Source: Siphonodentalium dalli (Eukaryota; Mollusca; Scaphopoda; Gadilida; Siphonodentaliidae). From it: a stretch of 64,000 nucleotides of DNA. Shown here piece after piece: positions 1-11,030 of this stretch. A program made the translations under genes and the position numbers. Under the pieces are notes generated by a model. That model made no database searches. It saw only the letters and a list, made by a program, of their open reading frames with translations, and was not told where the DNA came from. The DNA lies in assembly GCA_032622095.1 (NCBI GenBank), contig CP136061.1:251607582-251671581 (forward strand). Reading direction: 5' to 3'. Each line of letters begins with the position of its first letter. Position 1 is the stretch's first letter.

Positions 1-75
1 ATATAAGAGAGAGCATTGGCACCGGGTAAAAAAAATCCCGACTTCCGACTGGATTTGATATGGCGGGTCACATAT
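1..75 (+). mobile_element. Family A MITE, right-end fragment
   Basis: The window opens inside the right arm of a family A element. It holds the tail of the GAGAATGCATTGGC-type hairpin, then a GGGTAAAAAA stretch and the carrier arm ending GGCGGGTCACATAT. The same arm closes the complete copies at 3589-4055 and 8376-8799. The left part lies outside the window. Confidence 0.75.
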
Positions 76-263
76 CACGCGATTCTAGACGCTCGTTGTC
101 CATAAGTGCATGACTGACTTGTCCGAGTGAGGTTATGTATACTTGTAGACATGGGATTTATTTCTATATTTTAAAACAACATTTAGCTGATGATAGCACT
201 TCAGTTATTCTGCAATTAGTTTTCATTCATGAGTTTCTCCTATCTTTGAATGGATTATTGGCT

Positions 264-826
264 ATAACACCAGGGGGGGGGGTCGGAAAAAAAATTCAGG
301 CACGTATGGCATTTTTTCCCTTTCGATCATTTTTTGTACCCACCCACCCCCACCGCCAATTTTTTTTTCCGTTTTCGGCAGTTTTTTCCGACCATTTTTT
401 GACACCCACCCCCCCTTTTAACACTAAAACAGAGATTTGCGGGGGGAAATTCACTGTAAACAGCTGTATATGAATTTCTGTGCATACTATTTATCATGGA
501 TGTTAACATGGACATGTAAATAGGAATGAGTCATTTTGAAGTCATTCGGCCAAAAAAACATGGCCGCCAGCGGCCATATTGGATTTCGAAATTTGCAACA
601 AAATACAACACGATAACTGCCTGCAGTCAGTTTAGCAGTTAGAATTACATTATTTCTCTCATTCAAAGTGGTTTTGAAGCCCAACTCATTGCCAAAACAC
701 TAAAAAACAAGCAGAATTTATTTTTTTAGTTGCGGAAAAAATTGCTTGTTGGTGGCTTTGACCACCCACCCACCCCGGCATACGTGCCGGAATTTTTGTT
801 TTCACCCCCCCCCCCCTGATAACACC
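264..826. mobile_element. Fold-back/MITE-like element with G-run termini
   Basis: The left end reads TAACACCAGG followed by a 10-base G run, and GGCACGTATGGC lies slightly further in. The right end is its reverse complement with small differences: GGCATACGTGCC, a 12-base C run, then TGATAACACC. The inverted ends are about 45-50 bp. The interior has CCACCCACC-type blocks near both ends and no convincing protein. The target duplication is not clear. Confidence 0.6.
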
Positions 827-1000
827 TCTTTTAAAAATTCGGTGTCATCTTTCTTCGAAAATCGAACTTGTTTTTGATCGTAGCCTTGGGCATAACTCCA
901 GTATTTATATTTGTGCCACCATACTATACTGTCAGATCAGATCACAAAACACGGTCGGGAATAGTCCGTGTTTGATTGAAGCGAGGTCGCATACCATTAA

Positions 1001-1374
1001 CCCTTTACCCAACAGAAGGGCCCTGTGCCAATGCATTCTCTTATATATGCGAGTCGACCATAGGTCGCCTCGCATATATAAGAGAATGCATTGGCTTAAC
1101 ACATTAAAGAATGTAAGAAAAAATGGTAAAAAGTGTTAAAAAAAGATTTTTTTTTAGGCCAATGCATTCTCTTATATATGCGAGGCGACCTATGGTCGAC
1201 TCGCATATATAAGAGAATGCATTGGCACAGGGCTAACTGTAACTATCACAATGTGGTCAAGGAGCCGGTTCCAATGATATCCATATTTGTATGGTTCTAT
1301 TGAGACAGACCGAAGATATTTTAGGCTGTTGAAGCTTTATTTGGCCGGTTTTGGCCGGTTTGTTGGGTAAAGGG
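1001..1374 (-). mobile_element. Family B TTAA MITE (copy B1)
   Basis: The element is flanked by TTAA at 997-1000 and 1375-1378. Its ends are CCCTTTACCCAACA and the reverse complement TGTTGGGTAAAGGG. It carries two opposed hairpins (about 1027-1094 and 1158-1226) around an A/T-rich spacer. The long arm (with CAATGATATCC and CCGGTT words) lies to the right, so it is reversed relative to most other copies. The TTAA target and CCC-starting ends match the piggyBac superfamily. There is no transposase, so it is non-autonomous. Confidence 0.85.
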
Positions 1375-1544
1375 TTAATCACCAGCTGTGAAGATATACT
1401 GGACGGTTTTGTGACAATAATTTAGTATTTTTGTTTCATAACTCAACTTTTCCAATATTTTCTATTGTAAATTGTGTTACAACATCTACAATTTGTTTAT
1501 TTCACTCGTTTAAATCACATGAGATATACGAGGAACATAATTAA

Positions 1545-2063
1545 TTACATGCATATAACAAATTGATTTGTGGTATTGGTGTAAATGTCTCGTGGAATAG
1601 TTGTGATTTCGATAGGCGGTGAATCCAATATTAGTTCTATTTTACGTATAAATTGACTCAGTTTTCGTAGTATAATTATTTCATCACTTTGCATTAATTT
1701 CTTGAAAGTGAAAGTATTTATCAAAGGGGCAATAAAGTTGGGAAGTAAATATCGGCGTTCAGACTGCAACGCATCGCATACCATAATATAATGGTACTCA
1801 TCACCAATTACATTTTTATTACACTTTTTACATAACCTGTCTTTGAGCAGTATATCATTCCACGACCCTGTTTCGATTGGTAAATGGTGATTTGAACATC
1901 TAAATCTCAACAAAGTCAGTGCGTCTGCTTTACGCAATTTAATTAAATAATTATCTAATTTCATTTGATCTTTGAATATTTTGTAATTCCGGCATTTACT
2001 TTTTTCGTCAATCGTTTTACGCCATTCTGTGCGGTATATGTGTTGTAGTGAAATTTGACTACA
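1545..2063 (-). pseudogene. Non-LTR retrotransposon C-terminal tail (LINE relic)
   Basis: A minus-strand reading frame of roughly 170 codons, open from near 2063 down to 1545. It has the pattern seen after the reverse transcriptase domain of many invertebrate LINEs: a basic helix-rich stretch, the motif LLRFRCSNHHLPIETG, then a zinc-finger-like CKKC...HYIMVC. That C-terminal element is thought to contact nucleic acid during target-primed reverse transcription. No catalytic RT or endonuclease part is present, so it is a strongly 5'-truncated copy. A MITE ends 170 bp beyond its 3' side. It reads like jockey/CR1-group tails, but the clade is not certain. Confidence 0.6.
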
Positions 2064-2101
2064 AGTACTACGCGTAACACCATTGATACATAGAGAATAC
2101 C

Positions 2102-2210
2102 TACGGGTTTTGGTTGAATGCCCGGATTATCTCATGAGTGGGTACAAGGAAATTCTGTATTTCCTTATACCCACGAATGAGATAATCCGGGTATTCAATC
2201 AAAACCCGTA
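2102..2210. repeat. Near-perfect palindrome, ~50-bp arms
   Basis: The left arm begins TACGGGTTTTGGTTGAAT and the right arm ends ATTCAATCAAAACCCGTA. The arms include GGATTATCTCAT and ATGAGATAATCC and leave only a short loop near 2150-2160. It is an isolated hairpin with no coding content, probably a small fold-back element. Confidence 0.85.
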
Positions 2211-2865
2211 TGTGTTCTTTTGATTATATGCGCTACGTTATAAACCGCCCCAAAACAGCTAGTTTTGTCCTACAGTTCACTTCAAATTATTAGAAAGCTT
2301 CGACAGTTGTATTTTGTTTACATTCCATCAATTGATTTGCTCACCACTGAATGACAAATATCGAGCATATCCGCCATAAGAAATAGTCCCCATTGTTTTA
2401 TTCTCAAATGATGCGAGAAAATTAATGTATACATAATTTAATGATAAGAATATATTAAAACAAATGAATTAACATTATAACAATTAAAACTCTTTCGCTA
2501 CCGTAAAAATCGACAATTAAAAAAATAGTCCGGCTGTTATTGATACGCTTTGAAACTTTATGTGATTCGCCGCTATAAACCGGAAGTAATCTGCGAAAAA
2601 GTAATACTATTGTGTTATCCATCGAGTCGGTCAGTGTTATCCATCGAGTCGGTCCAGGCGATGGATATAACGCTCTACGCCACGGCAATTTCCCACTATT
2701 TAATGGGGAAGCATATAATAAACACGGATATCTATGAAGTACGCATGCAGTAACCAAGAGGAATCTCTCTATTGTGTCCATCGATGATACGGTCACTTGT
2801 GGAGACGGCCAAAGTAATCCGAGTAGGGAAAAACTTAACGATAACCACGATGTGGCATTACATAT

Positions 2866-3086
2866 CCTGTGCCAGTGCATTCTCTTATATATGTGAGTCT
2901 CCCATATAGTGAGCCTCGCATATATAAGAGAATACACTGGCTTACAAGGTGAAGGTAAATATTGTATGGCGAATGTGTTCTCTTATATATGCGAGGCTCC
3001 CTATGGGGGGATTCGCATATTTAAGAAAATGCACTGGCACAGGGTTTTCGCAAATTTTCTGGAAATTCCAGTCATAGAAGGGTTAA
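2866..3086. mobile_element. Diverged hairpin-core MITE
   Basis: Two imperfect hairpins (about 2872-2940 and 2968-3042) are bounded by CCTGTGCCAGTGC and GCACTGGCACAGGG. This is the same core architecture as families A and B, but with CAGTGC instead of CAATGC and a different loop (CTCCCATATAGTGAG). On the right the sequence runs into AGAAGGGTTAA, which resembles a CCCTT/TTAA terminus. The matching left terminus is not recognisable. Confidence 0.6.
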
Positions 3087-3374
3087 AATTTATTTTGATA
3101 ACAGAAATAAAACAAGCATGTGGAAATTATCCAAATTCGCATCAGAAATAGTTACAAACGCAGCCATTTAGATATTTAATTGAATATACATACATGCCCT
3201 CCTGTACGTGAGCATGCAGAGCAGCTTTCCCAGCTAATTATGTGTTTATATTTCCATATCTTCATTATTTATTTATTTTTTATTTTTATTTGTGCGATAT
3301 TTCTCATATTTATATCTATTGTTTCAAACTAAATTTGCTGACAATATGTTTGGACATATTTTGTGTCATCCCCA

Positions 3375-3590
3375 GTTCCACAGAGAGTTGGGTGGAGATA
3401 ACAAAGAAATTGAAATTAACATATTCTGGGGTCTTAGTTGATATTGGCAAGATGTCTCGGAAACAGCTGGGCGTGCTACATGAGTCATCTGGAATGGAAG
3501 AGGTATTCCCTTCACCACAACTTATAAGCTGGTTTGTGGGAATTAAGGCAAGAAAAGCAGAGTCAACCCCTAGTGTGTTGTGTGATTGTA
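3375..3590 (+). other. Possible exon remnant, unrecognised
   Basis: A pyrimidine-rich stretch followed by CATCCCCAG at 3374 could be a splice acceptor. Beyond it a frame stays open through a hydrophilic, protein-like stretch (KMSRKQLGVLHESSGMEE) until it runs into the family A MITE at 3589. I do not recognise the product, and no clear GT donor with consensus context is visible. It could be a gene exon, an old transposon fragment or chance. Confidence 0.2.
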
Positions 3591-4055
3591 TATGTGACCC
3601 GCCATATCAAATCCAGTCGTAAGTCGGGATTTTTTTACCCTGTGCCAATGCATTCTATTATATATGCGAGTCGACCATAGGTCGCCTCGCATATATAAGA
3701 GAATGCATTGGCCTAACAATTTTTTATAATTTTTTTTAAATAAATGTTTCTTACAATTTTTAGGACATAAAAATAAAAAACATCCATTACCCTGCAGGGA
3801 GCCCCACGCATATATAGAAGCATATAGAAGAGTGTCGTCTGCTCATGTTTGTCTGGGGCTCTGTATGGATGAAATTATATAATTGTTAAAGAATACAAGA
3901 ACAAATTATTAAAATTGTAAAAAATTGTTAGGCCAATGCATTCTCTTATATATGCGAGGCGACCTATGGACGACTCGCATATATAAGAGAATGCATTGGC
4001 ACAGGGTAAAAAACATCCCGACTTACGACTGGATTTGATATGGCGGGTCACATAT
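3589..4055 (+). mobile_element. Family A MITE, complete copy (A2)
   Basis: The inverted ends are ATATGTGACCCGCC and GGCGGGTCACATAT, continuing inward through CCAGTCGTAAGTCGGGAT for about 50 bp per arm. Inside is the CCCTGTGCC...GGCACAGGG core with two opposed hairpins (3646-3712, 3932-4000). The spacer holds a further inverted pair, GGGAGCCCCAC and GTCTGGGGCTC (about 3795-3865). The core is flanked by TA on both sides, consistent with an element nested in a palindromic carrier. There is no coding capacity. Confidence 0.8.
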
Positions 4056-4110
4056 GACTGACGTGCCCGAGAATATTAAAGGGTACTATACAAAGTGTAG
4101 ATATTTCACA

Positions 4111-4262
4111 GGGATATCAAGTATTCAATCTCCCATTTAATAAGCGCAAACATAAAAGGGCAATATGTATATGAAGACAGTCCACGGGGATATCAAGTAT
4201 TCAATCTCCCATTTAATAAGCGCAAACATAAAAGGGCAATATGCATATGAAGACAGTCCACG
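4111..4262 (+). repeat. Tandem duplication, 76-bp unit
   Basis: Two consecutive near-identical copies start GGGATATCAAGTATTC and end GAAGACAGTCCAC, followed by a short diverged third start (GGGGACATCGGGTATTC). Only one or two bases differ between the full copies, so the duplication looks recent. Confidence 0.9.
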
Positions 4263-4299
4263 GGGACATCGGGTATTCAGTCGAACTCAAATGTTATTT

Positions 4300-4760
4300 G
4301 TGCTTTAAATTCCCACTTAATTTTCAAATCCCCAGATCCCATTATTTACAATATATGCCATGTTATATACCATTTATAAGAGAAAGCTCCAAAACATTGT
4401 ATCAACTTACCTGGTCGAATAAACTGTGAACATGTTGTTTTTTTGTCAAGGTATTGACATGTGTTCTGTGCTTAATTTCGTATGGTCTGTACTGCCAGTA
4501 TATTATTCTCAATACAAGGGGAATAACTATATAAAAATTATCTTAGTTGTGAATCATGATGCATTATGGGGTAATTAACGGGGGACATTTTGGTCTGAAT
4601 CTGATAACTCTGTCACTTGGTGGACACTCACATAGGACACATCTCTTCCGTATTCCGGTAGAATATATATATTTTTGGTTCCTCTTCCAAATAGTATATA
4701 ATATGGAACATGGTGTGTATAATGTGATCTGGGCATTCGAAAAATAAGTGAGCCTTTAAT
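4300..4760. repeat. Fold-back repeat (family N)
   Basis: The block containing CCCAGATCCCATTATTTAC and ATATACCATTTATAAGAG (about 4330-4385) recurs in inverted form near 4675-4740 (CCTCTTCCAAATAGTATATA, GTGATCTGGGCATTC). A diverged half copy lies at about 17660-17810. No protein was recognised. Confidence 0.55.
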
Positions 4761-5428
4761 GTGTATAGGAGGTCTGACCCTGCTTGTGTGCGTCGAAGAT
4801 GCTGGCCGAAGCATTGGTGGCCGTTGTAAGGCAAATTTTCCATTATTTTATGCTTGGAATAGACAAGCCGATTAATTCCCATCTCGCAATCTTAAATGGT
4901 GATATGACAGTGAGCAGCCGTGATCCAGTGGTTATCTTGTCGGACAGTCTGTTCAACACCCCGAGATGAGTTCACAGCCCGCTGCTGGTCTAATGTGATT
5001 GTCACACACCAGTGAAATGGCAGAAATGATCGACGTGCAATTGTCGGATCGTACGCTGATAAAATTTCGAACCAAGTTGTGTCCCTTGAGCAAGGTCGAT
5101 CGTACTGTGATTGCTTTGCACAACTCATCTGTTAAAGGAGTACTCGGCATGTGTGTCGACAGATAGTGTCACTATGTTAATCCCGAGGTTGTTACCTCAA
5201 TGGAGAATGGGAGTGCCAATGGTGTCACGCGCCCTATGACCGATCTAATACATTGAAATACATTCTTTGTCGATGTGCCTGTGGCCCATTTGTGCGATAG
5301 CCAACGTTGCGTTTAACGCGTGCGGCTATGTATATGACGTATATATACAACGTATATAATCACAAAAAAGGAGGCTAGAAATAGTCAGGTAACTGTTGGA
5401 TTTGATATATTTCCAGTCAAGTGAGAAC

Positions 5429-6308
5429 CATCATTTGACCAGCTGTTATATGCGAGCCATCATTTGACCAGCTGTTATATGCGAGCCATCAGTTAACTAG
5501 CTGTTATGTGCGAGCCATCATTTGACCAGCTGTTATATGCGAGCCATCATTTGACCAGCTGTTATATGCGAGCCATCAGTTGACTAGCTGTTATGTGCGA
5601 GCCATCATTTGACCAGCTGTTATATGCGAGCCATCATTTGACAAGCTGTTATATGCGAGCCACCATTTGACCAGCTGTTATATGCGAGCCATCATTTGAC
5701 TAGCTGTTATATGCGAGCCATCATTTGACCAACTGTTATATGCGAGCCATCATTTGACCAGCTGTTATATGCGAGCCATCATTTGACCAGCTGTTATATG
5801 CGAGCCATCATTTGACCAGCTGTTATATGCGAGCCATCGGTTAACTAGCTGTTATGTGCGAGCCATCATTTGACCAGCTGTTATATGCGAGCCATCATTT
5901 GACCAGCTGTTATATGCGAGCCATCATTTGACCAGCTGTTATATGCGAGCCATCAGTTGACTAGCTGTTATGTGCGAGCCATCATTTGACCAGCTGTTAT
6001 ATGCGAGCCATCATTTGACCAGCTGTTATATGCGAGCCATCATTTGACTAGCTGTTATATGCGAGCCATCATTTGACTAGCTGTTATATGCGAGCCATCA
6101 TTTGACCAGCTGTTATATGCGAGCCATCATTTGACCAACTGTTATATGCGAGCCATCATTTGACTAGCTGTTATATGCGAGCCATCATTTGACCAGCTGT
6201 TATATGCGAGCCATCATTTGACTAGCTGTTATATGCGAGTCATCAGTTGACTAGCTGTTATATGCGAACCATCATTTGACTCGCTGTTATACGCGAGCCT
6301 TCATTTAT
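5429..6308 (+). repeat. Minisatellite, 29-bp unit, ~30 copies
   Basis: Head-to-tail units follow the pattern CATCATTTGACCAGCTGTTA plus TATGCGAGC. Two main variants are mixed: CATTTGACCAG with TATATGCG, and CAGTTGACTAG with TATGTGCG. The second variant sits at about 5490, 5578, 5839 and 5954, that is, at multiples of 29 bp, which suggests multi-unit duplications. There are no spacers, so it is not a CRISPR array. Confidence 0.95.
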
Positions 6309-6309
6309 C

Positions 6310-7820
6310 GTAAGTAGGAGTTATATAAGGACTCCGGGTCGAACTCGTCTAATTTATCTTCCACATCACCCAGCCATCGTCATGCCTTTGATGCTGACTG
6401 GACCTTCCACCGCGTGTTTGACGCAGTTAGACGCAACCGATTTTAAAACTGTTTGAAATCGGATGCGTTTAACTGCGCCAGGCGCATCCCTGTGAAAGTG
6501 CCAGTGATATAATTGCGTATGGTTTGAAACGTTGCGCCTAATCCCATAACCGAATGCGTTGACCGCATGCTTCAGCCGCATGCAGATCTGCGAAAGCAGC
6601 GTTAGACTATTTCGAGATTATCTTGTTTAGACGCATCAGTACTGAACCCGCGCGAGTGGCGCCAATTCCTGGGTGAACAATCCCGTAGCGTAGCGCGGTG
6701 AGTAGAGTTAATAACGCCCAATCAAAACTAACGCCACCCTTCTTAATTCTGAAAGCACGAGTGAGATAAGCTATCCAATTTAGACGATTCATGATTATTG
6801 GCGATGCATTATTCCTCACTGTCATTGTATTCGCCGAGCCTTATTTCCAAAATGAAATCTGAATTTGGAAATTTTAACCCAGGATATTACCTCAGATAAC
6901 TTTGATATATCGTTGGAGGCAGTCTATGTAAACATACACTCAGATTCATACTGATACTGAGTCTATTGCATTCCCATCAACTTTTCATTTCTGAAAGGTT
7001 GTGGGCTTCTCCCAAAATACGTCACATCGCACTAAATATAAATCTGAAATTAGTTGATTGACAGGCGTAAACATGGTCACGTGCCAGTGCCGTCATGGCC
7101 GCTTCAACCATGTGAAGCCGATTCTAAGAATCGGAATTAATAGTTGCAGGGTTTGTGACTTTTCGTTCGGCGGTTGTTTTACTGACAATAAAGGGCTAGC
7201 TTCCGGGATCCAAAATAATATGTACAGTAACTAAGACAGATCTTCTTGAAATTATAAAAAATGTCTGTGGATCTCTTGGCGTCTTGCCAGTCTTGGACTC
7301 AGAACGAATTATTTTTTAGATCGGCCAGGCGATTTGTCTCCCATGTTGTCAAAAAATAACACAAATCAACGGCCACGAATCAAAAATACATGAATGTCGG
7401 GACTATCTGCTAAAACAACTACAGAACTAAAAAAAAAGTTAAATGACACTGATAACAAAACGATCTATCAGTTCCCCAGTACCGGCAGTTCTTAGTACCA
7501 CCGCAGCCAAAACGAGCGTAGAGCAACACAATTCTACCACCAACCCCACCGAAACCCAGCCGTATTATTAGCTCCAAAGATTGGCCAGTTGTACCCTAAT
7601 TACAGTTGCCTGCAATCCAAATTCCGGTGATTCTTGATTTTAAACTTTCGACCGCTCGTCAACAATCTACTTTATTTGTCGATTTGTGAATTTCTCTTCC
7701 GGTATAAATGACGTCATGGATACTATTTTAACAACATATAGCCACACCTTCGGAATTTCCACACCGAGAGCACGTGACATGTTACTAGTTTTTTATTGGG
7801 GCACACATTTCTTGGAGCTA
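6310..7820. other. No recognisable gene
   Basis: Unique-looking intergenic sequence. Around 6400-6600 short GCGCC/GCATGC-rich words recur (ATGCGTT, CGCATGC) without a clean period. No open frame above about 72 codons looks protein-like. Confidence 0.5.
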
Positions 7821-8375
7821 AGTTTTGATTGGCGGTAATTACAAGGAATCTCGGGTTTGGGAAATGAAAACTGAACGAAAGGTCGTCAGACCCACTATTT
7901 TTTATATGTGGGTATGTAGTTTACTCCAGACTGCGTTGGAGGGTATATATATTTTCCGAGTATTTCTTAGACATAGGTGGCGACATCAAGAATTAAGGCA
8001 TGTTTTTCTAAAGTTTAACTTTTGGGGGGGGGGGGGGTCACTAATTCGTCATGCAAAGAACGCAATGAGGTTAATTAGGAGCAGTATACACTGAGTTGGT
8101 AATGGAAAGATAAACTTAATTTTTTTAATTTTATATAGCTGATTAATAATCCACTTGCAGTCTGACCATATATTATTATTAAAGGAACATTTTTTGAACA
8201 CCGGATTATTCTCCATTTATCGATATTTCTTGTGGAACCGGTTTTGATTCCTCCCAGCCCCCCCCCCATTTCCCCAGAATAATACAGCTCCCCCCCCCCC
8301 CCCCTCATTTTCCCAGAAGAAACGTAATTGCAACAATTTCATGCAGTGATTAAGACAGTCGCGCTTGCGTTGTAT

Positions 8376-8799
8376 ATATGTGACCCGCCATATCAAATCC
8401 AGTCGTAAGTCGGGATTTTTTTTTACCCTGGGTCACCTCGCATATATAAGAGAATGCATTGGCCTAACAATTTTTTATCATTTTTTAAAATAAATGTTTC
8501 TTACAATTTTTAGGACATAAAATAAAAAAACATCCATTACCCTGCAGGGAGCCCCACACATATATAGAAGCATAATATATATGGCGTGGCGTCTGCTCAT
8601 GTTTGTCTGGGCTCTGTATGGGTGAAATTGTTAAAGAATACAAGAAAAAATTATTAAAATTGTAAAAAATTGTTAAGCCAATGCATTCTCTTATATATGC
8701 GAGGCGACATATGGTCGACTCGCATATATAAGAGAATACATTGGCACAGGGTAAACAAATCCCGACTTACGACTGGATTTGATATGGCGGGTCACATAT
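8376..8799 (+). mobile_element. Family A MITE with internal deletion (A3)
   Basis: It has the same ATATGTGACCCGCC...GGCGGGTCACATAT ends as the copy at 3589. The left hairpin has lost its first half: the carrier arm runs TTTACCCTGGGTCACC straight into CTCGCATATATAAG. The right hairpin (8678-8745) is intact. The inner GGGAGCCCCAC/GTCTGGGCTC pair is kept. Confidence 0.8.
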
Positions 8800-9321
8800 T
8801 ATTAAGCCATCAGCCGACAATAATTCGACAATCTGCACACCTCATGCCTGATTGACTGTTATTGAATGCTCGAATGGTGGATCGTTGGTTTCTTGGTAAG
8901 ACAACGCAAGCCTAGTGGCTTAGCCTTTAAAAACACATATATAACACAAGAACACAGGTTCTGTATCGTCTAAATATATACATATATAATATACACAGAG
9001 CCATGCGATGCGATACGCGACTGGCCGGACGCTTTGTGTCGAACATATAGACTTTATCTGATTCTGTCAACAATTATACCTATACCCAGAGCCATGCGAT
9101 TCAGTAATATTAGAATGTGGTATTGGAGTTACGGAGATGTGTAATTGTTGGGAGCCCACTTGTCCGCCCATGGCTTTCGATTTGACAAAGGAGTGAATGG
9201 GAATATATTATGGCATATTGACAAGTTGTCATTCAGATCCGCCTGTTCTCCAAACAGGACAGAGCTGTGTCACGTGATGTGCAACACATATGTATGTGAA
9301 AAGTCCTTTAAAGAGATATTA

Positions 9322-9656
9322 TACACTAAATCCGGCCATTTTTTTGGGGCCATCTCCTTTTTGTGCTCAAACGAATATATGCAATTAAAATAATTTGAAC
9401 CATGGATTACTACAAAATACATTCATGTGCTCTATGAAAGATGCACAAATAAAACATGTAATGATAATTATTATGAAAGTTAGTATATGACTCGAGTCAT
9501 AAACTCATTTTCATTATAATTACCGCGTTGTTTGCATCGTTTATAGAGCGCATGAGTGTATTTTTGCACTAATCCATGGCTCAAATTCATTCATGTGTTG
9601 CATAAATTCCTTTGAACACAAAAGGAGATGGTCCCATTAATGGCCGGATTTATTGT
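9322..9656. mobile_element. Fold-back element, full copy (family G)
   Basis: A large imperfect palindrome centred near 9490 (ATGACTCGAGTCAT). The left arm starts ACACTAAATCCGGCC and the right arm ends GGCCGGATTTATTG. Both arms carry CCATGGATTA/TAATCCATGG and GAGCACATGAATG-like words. Only a left-half copy occurs at 54043-54215, which defines the family. No coding content was seen. Confidence 0.75.
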
Positions 9657-10722
9657 AGTCCCCCTTGTATGTGTAGTCAGTAATCTTTCATATCACATGA
9701 AAAAAAAAACTAGAGCTTTTCTTTAAAAGAAGCTGAAAAATGCATACAAGATGCATACATCATGCACGGATTTGCTGAGACGCTTCACAACCGTATACGA
9801 CAGTATTGTGCGCTCTGGCTGGCGAAGAAAAATATAGTCCGCCAATGTGGCTTTTTCTGTTTGTGACTATTTTCGTTCGTGCAACGAAATTTGACAATAA
9901 TTTAAATTTAACGAACAAATCAATCATTTAGCAATGTCTGGGGTTGGTATGATGCGCGGCTTTTCGAAATAGTATTAATCCACGCGGTAATTGTGTTGGT
10001 GCGATGCCAAGTATCCCGCGAAGCATGCGCCTATTCATCACTAGTGAGATATAATGAAATATGTGATGGTTTTTTAAGTGATATAACAGGGGTTTCATGT
10101 GATATATTGCAGTACTATTCATGGTATGACTACTGTTTACAGGCACGGGCGGCGTTCGTTGCAGAAATATTCATATTTGTTCAAATCGCCATCAACGGAA
10201 GGAATATTAAAATATATATAGTTTTGTTCATATGCCAAATCAGCGCGTAAATAGTATATTGGCGTCAAGACGTACGATGGTGTACGTAAACAAGAGCCTG
10301 CTCGTGTTACAGAAGTTGTGCTTCTGTTTACATAACACAGCGCAATTCTATTGGTTAATCACACAAACATTATATAAACGCTCTTTATTATTTCCATATC
10401 AGGAAAACAGTAACAAATAACGCTCTTTATGTTTACCATATCCGGATCTAAACAAAGGCCAGGAAACGTAACGTTTTTTGCTTTTGTTTACATAACGAAG
10501 GGAAAAAAATGACATTAACATACTGTTTGTGCCACATTTCGGATTGGTATAAGAACAAAATCTGTCTATATTTTACTATTCTTTCTGTTTAACGGAGGTG
10601 AATATATTAATAGCATGCCCACCGCCAACACCGCCCGTATCTTTAAACCCAGCCATCAACCATTCAAGAAAACCACATCCAATCGAAAGTCATTTCCAAA
10701 ACAAAGGTCAGAATCATATATT
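9657..10722. other. No recognisable gene
   Basis: A/T-rich intergenic sequence. The words GTTTACATAACACAGC and TTTGTTTACATAACG recur between 10290 and 10500, hinting at an old repeat, but I could not define its ends. Confidence 0.4.
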
Positions 10723-11028
10723 AGAGACCTTTCGCAAAATCACTATTACGATTATGGATAGGATATATTGTCCTATAGTAAGACACCATCACAACTTACA
10801 TAATATGTGTCTCCTTCAGATCCCATGTTCTTATTCCGTGTTATACACCACACGGACAATGTTAGAGCGTTCTCAAACAGGACCGCTGTGGCACATCCTT
10901 GACACTTCTGCGCATAATTAAACTGAATGTTTGGCTGTATTGTATTGTATTGTATTGTATTGGTATACTGTATACTGACATGATATTGTCTATATCCGTA
11001 ATCGTAATCGTGATTTTGCGAAAGGTCT
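10723..11028. mobile_element. Family H MITE (copy H1)
   Basis: The inverted ends are AGAGACCTTTCGCAAAATCA and TGATTTTGCGAAAGGTCTTT, extending into CGATTA/TAATCG words. The interior has CCATGTTCTTATTCCGTG and ACACCACACGGACAATG, which are shared with copies H2 (22881-23255) and H3 (40773-41374). A TGTAT pentamer run sits near 10938-10962. The element is non-coding. Confidence 0.8.
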
Positions 11029-11030
11029 TT

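Noticed and set aside
181-230. Hammerhead ribozyme core suggested by CTGATGA
   Set aside because: No GAAA partner or closing stems lie at suitable spacing.
5429-6308. CRISPR-like regular array with a 29-bp period
   Set aside because: Units are contiguous with no unique spacers, there are no cas genes, and the context is eukaryotic. It is a minisatellite.
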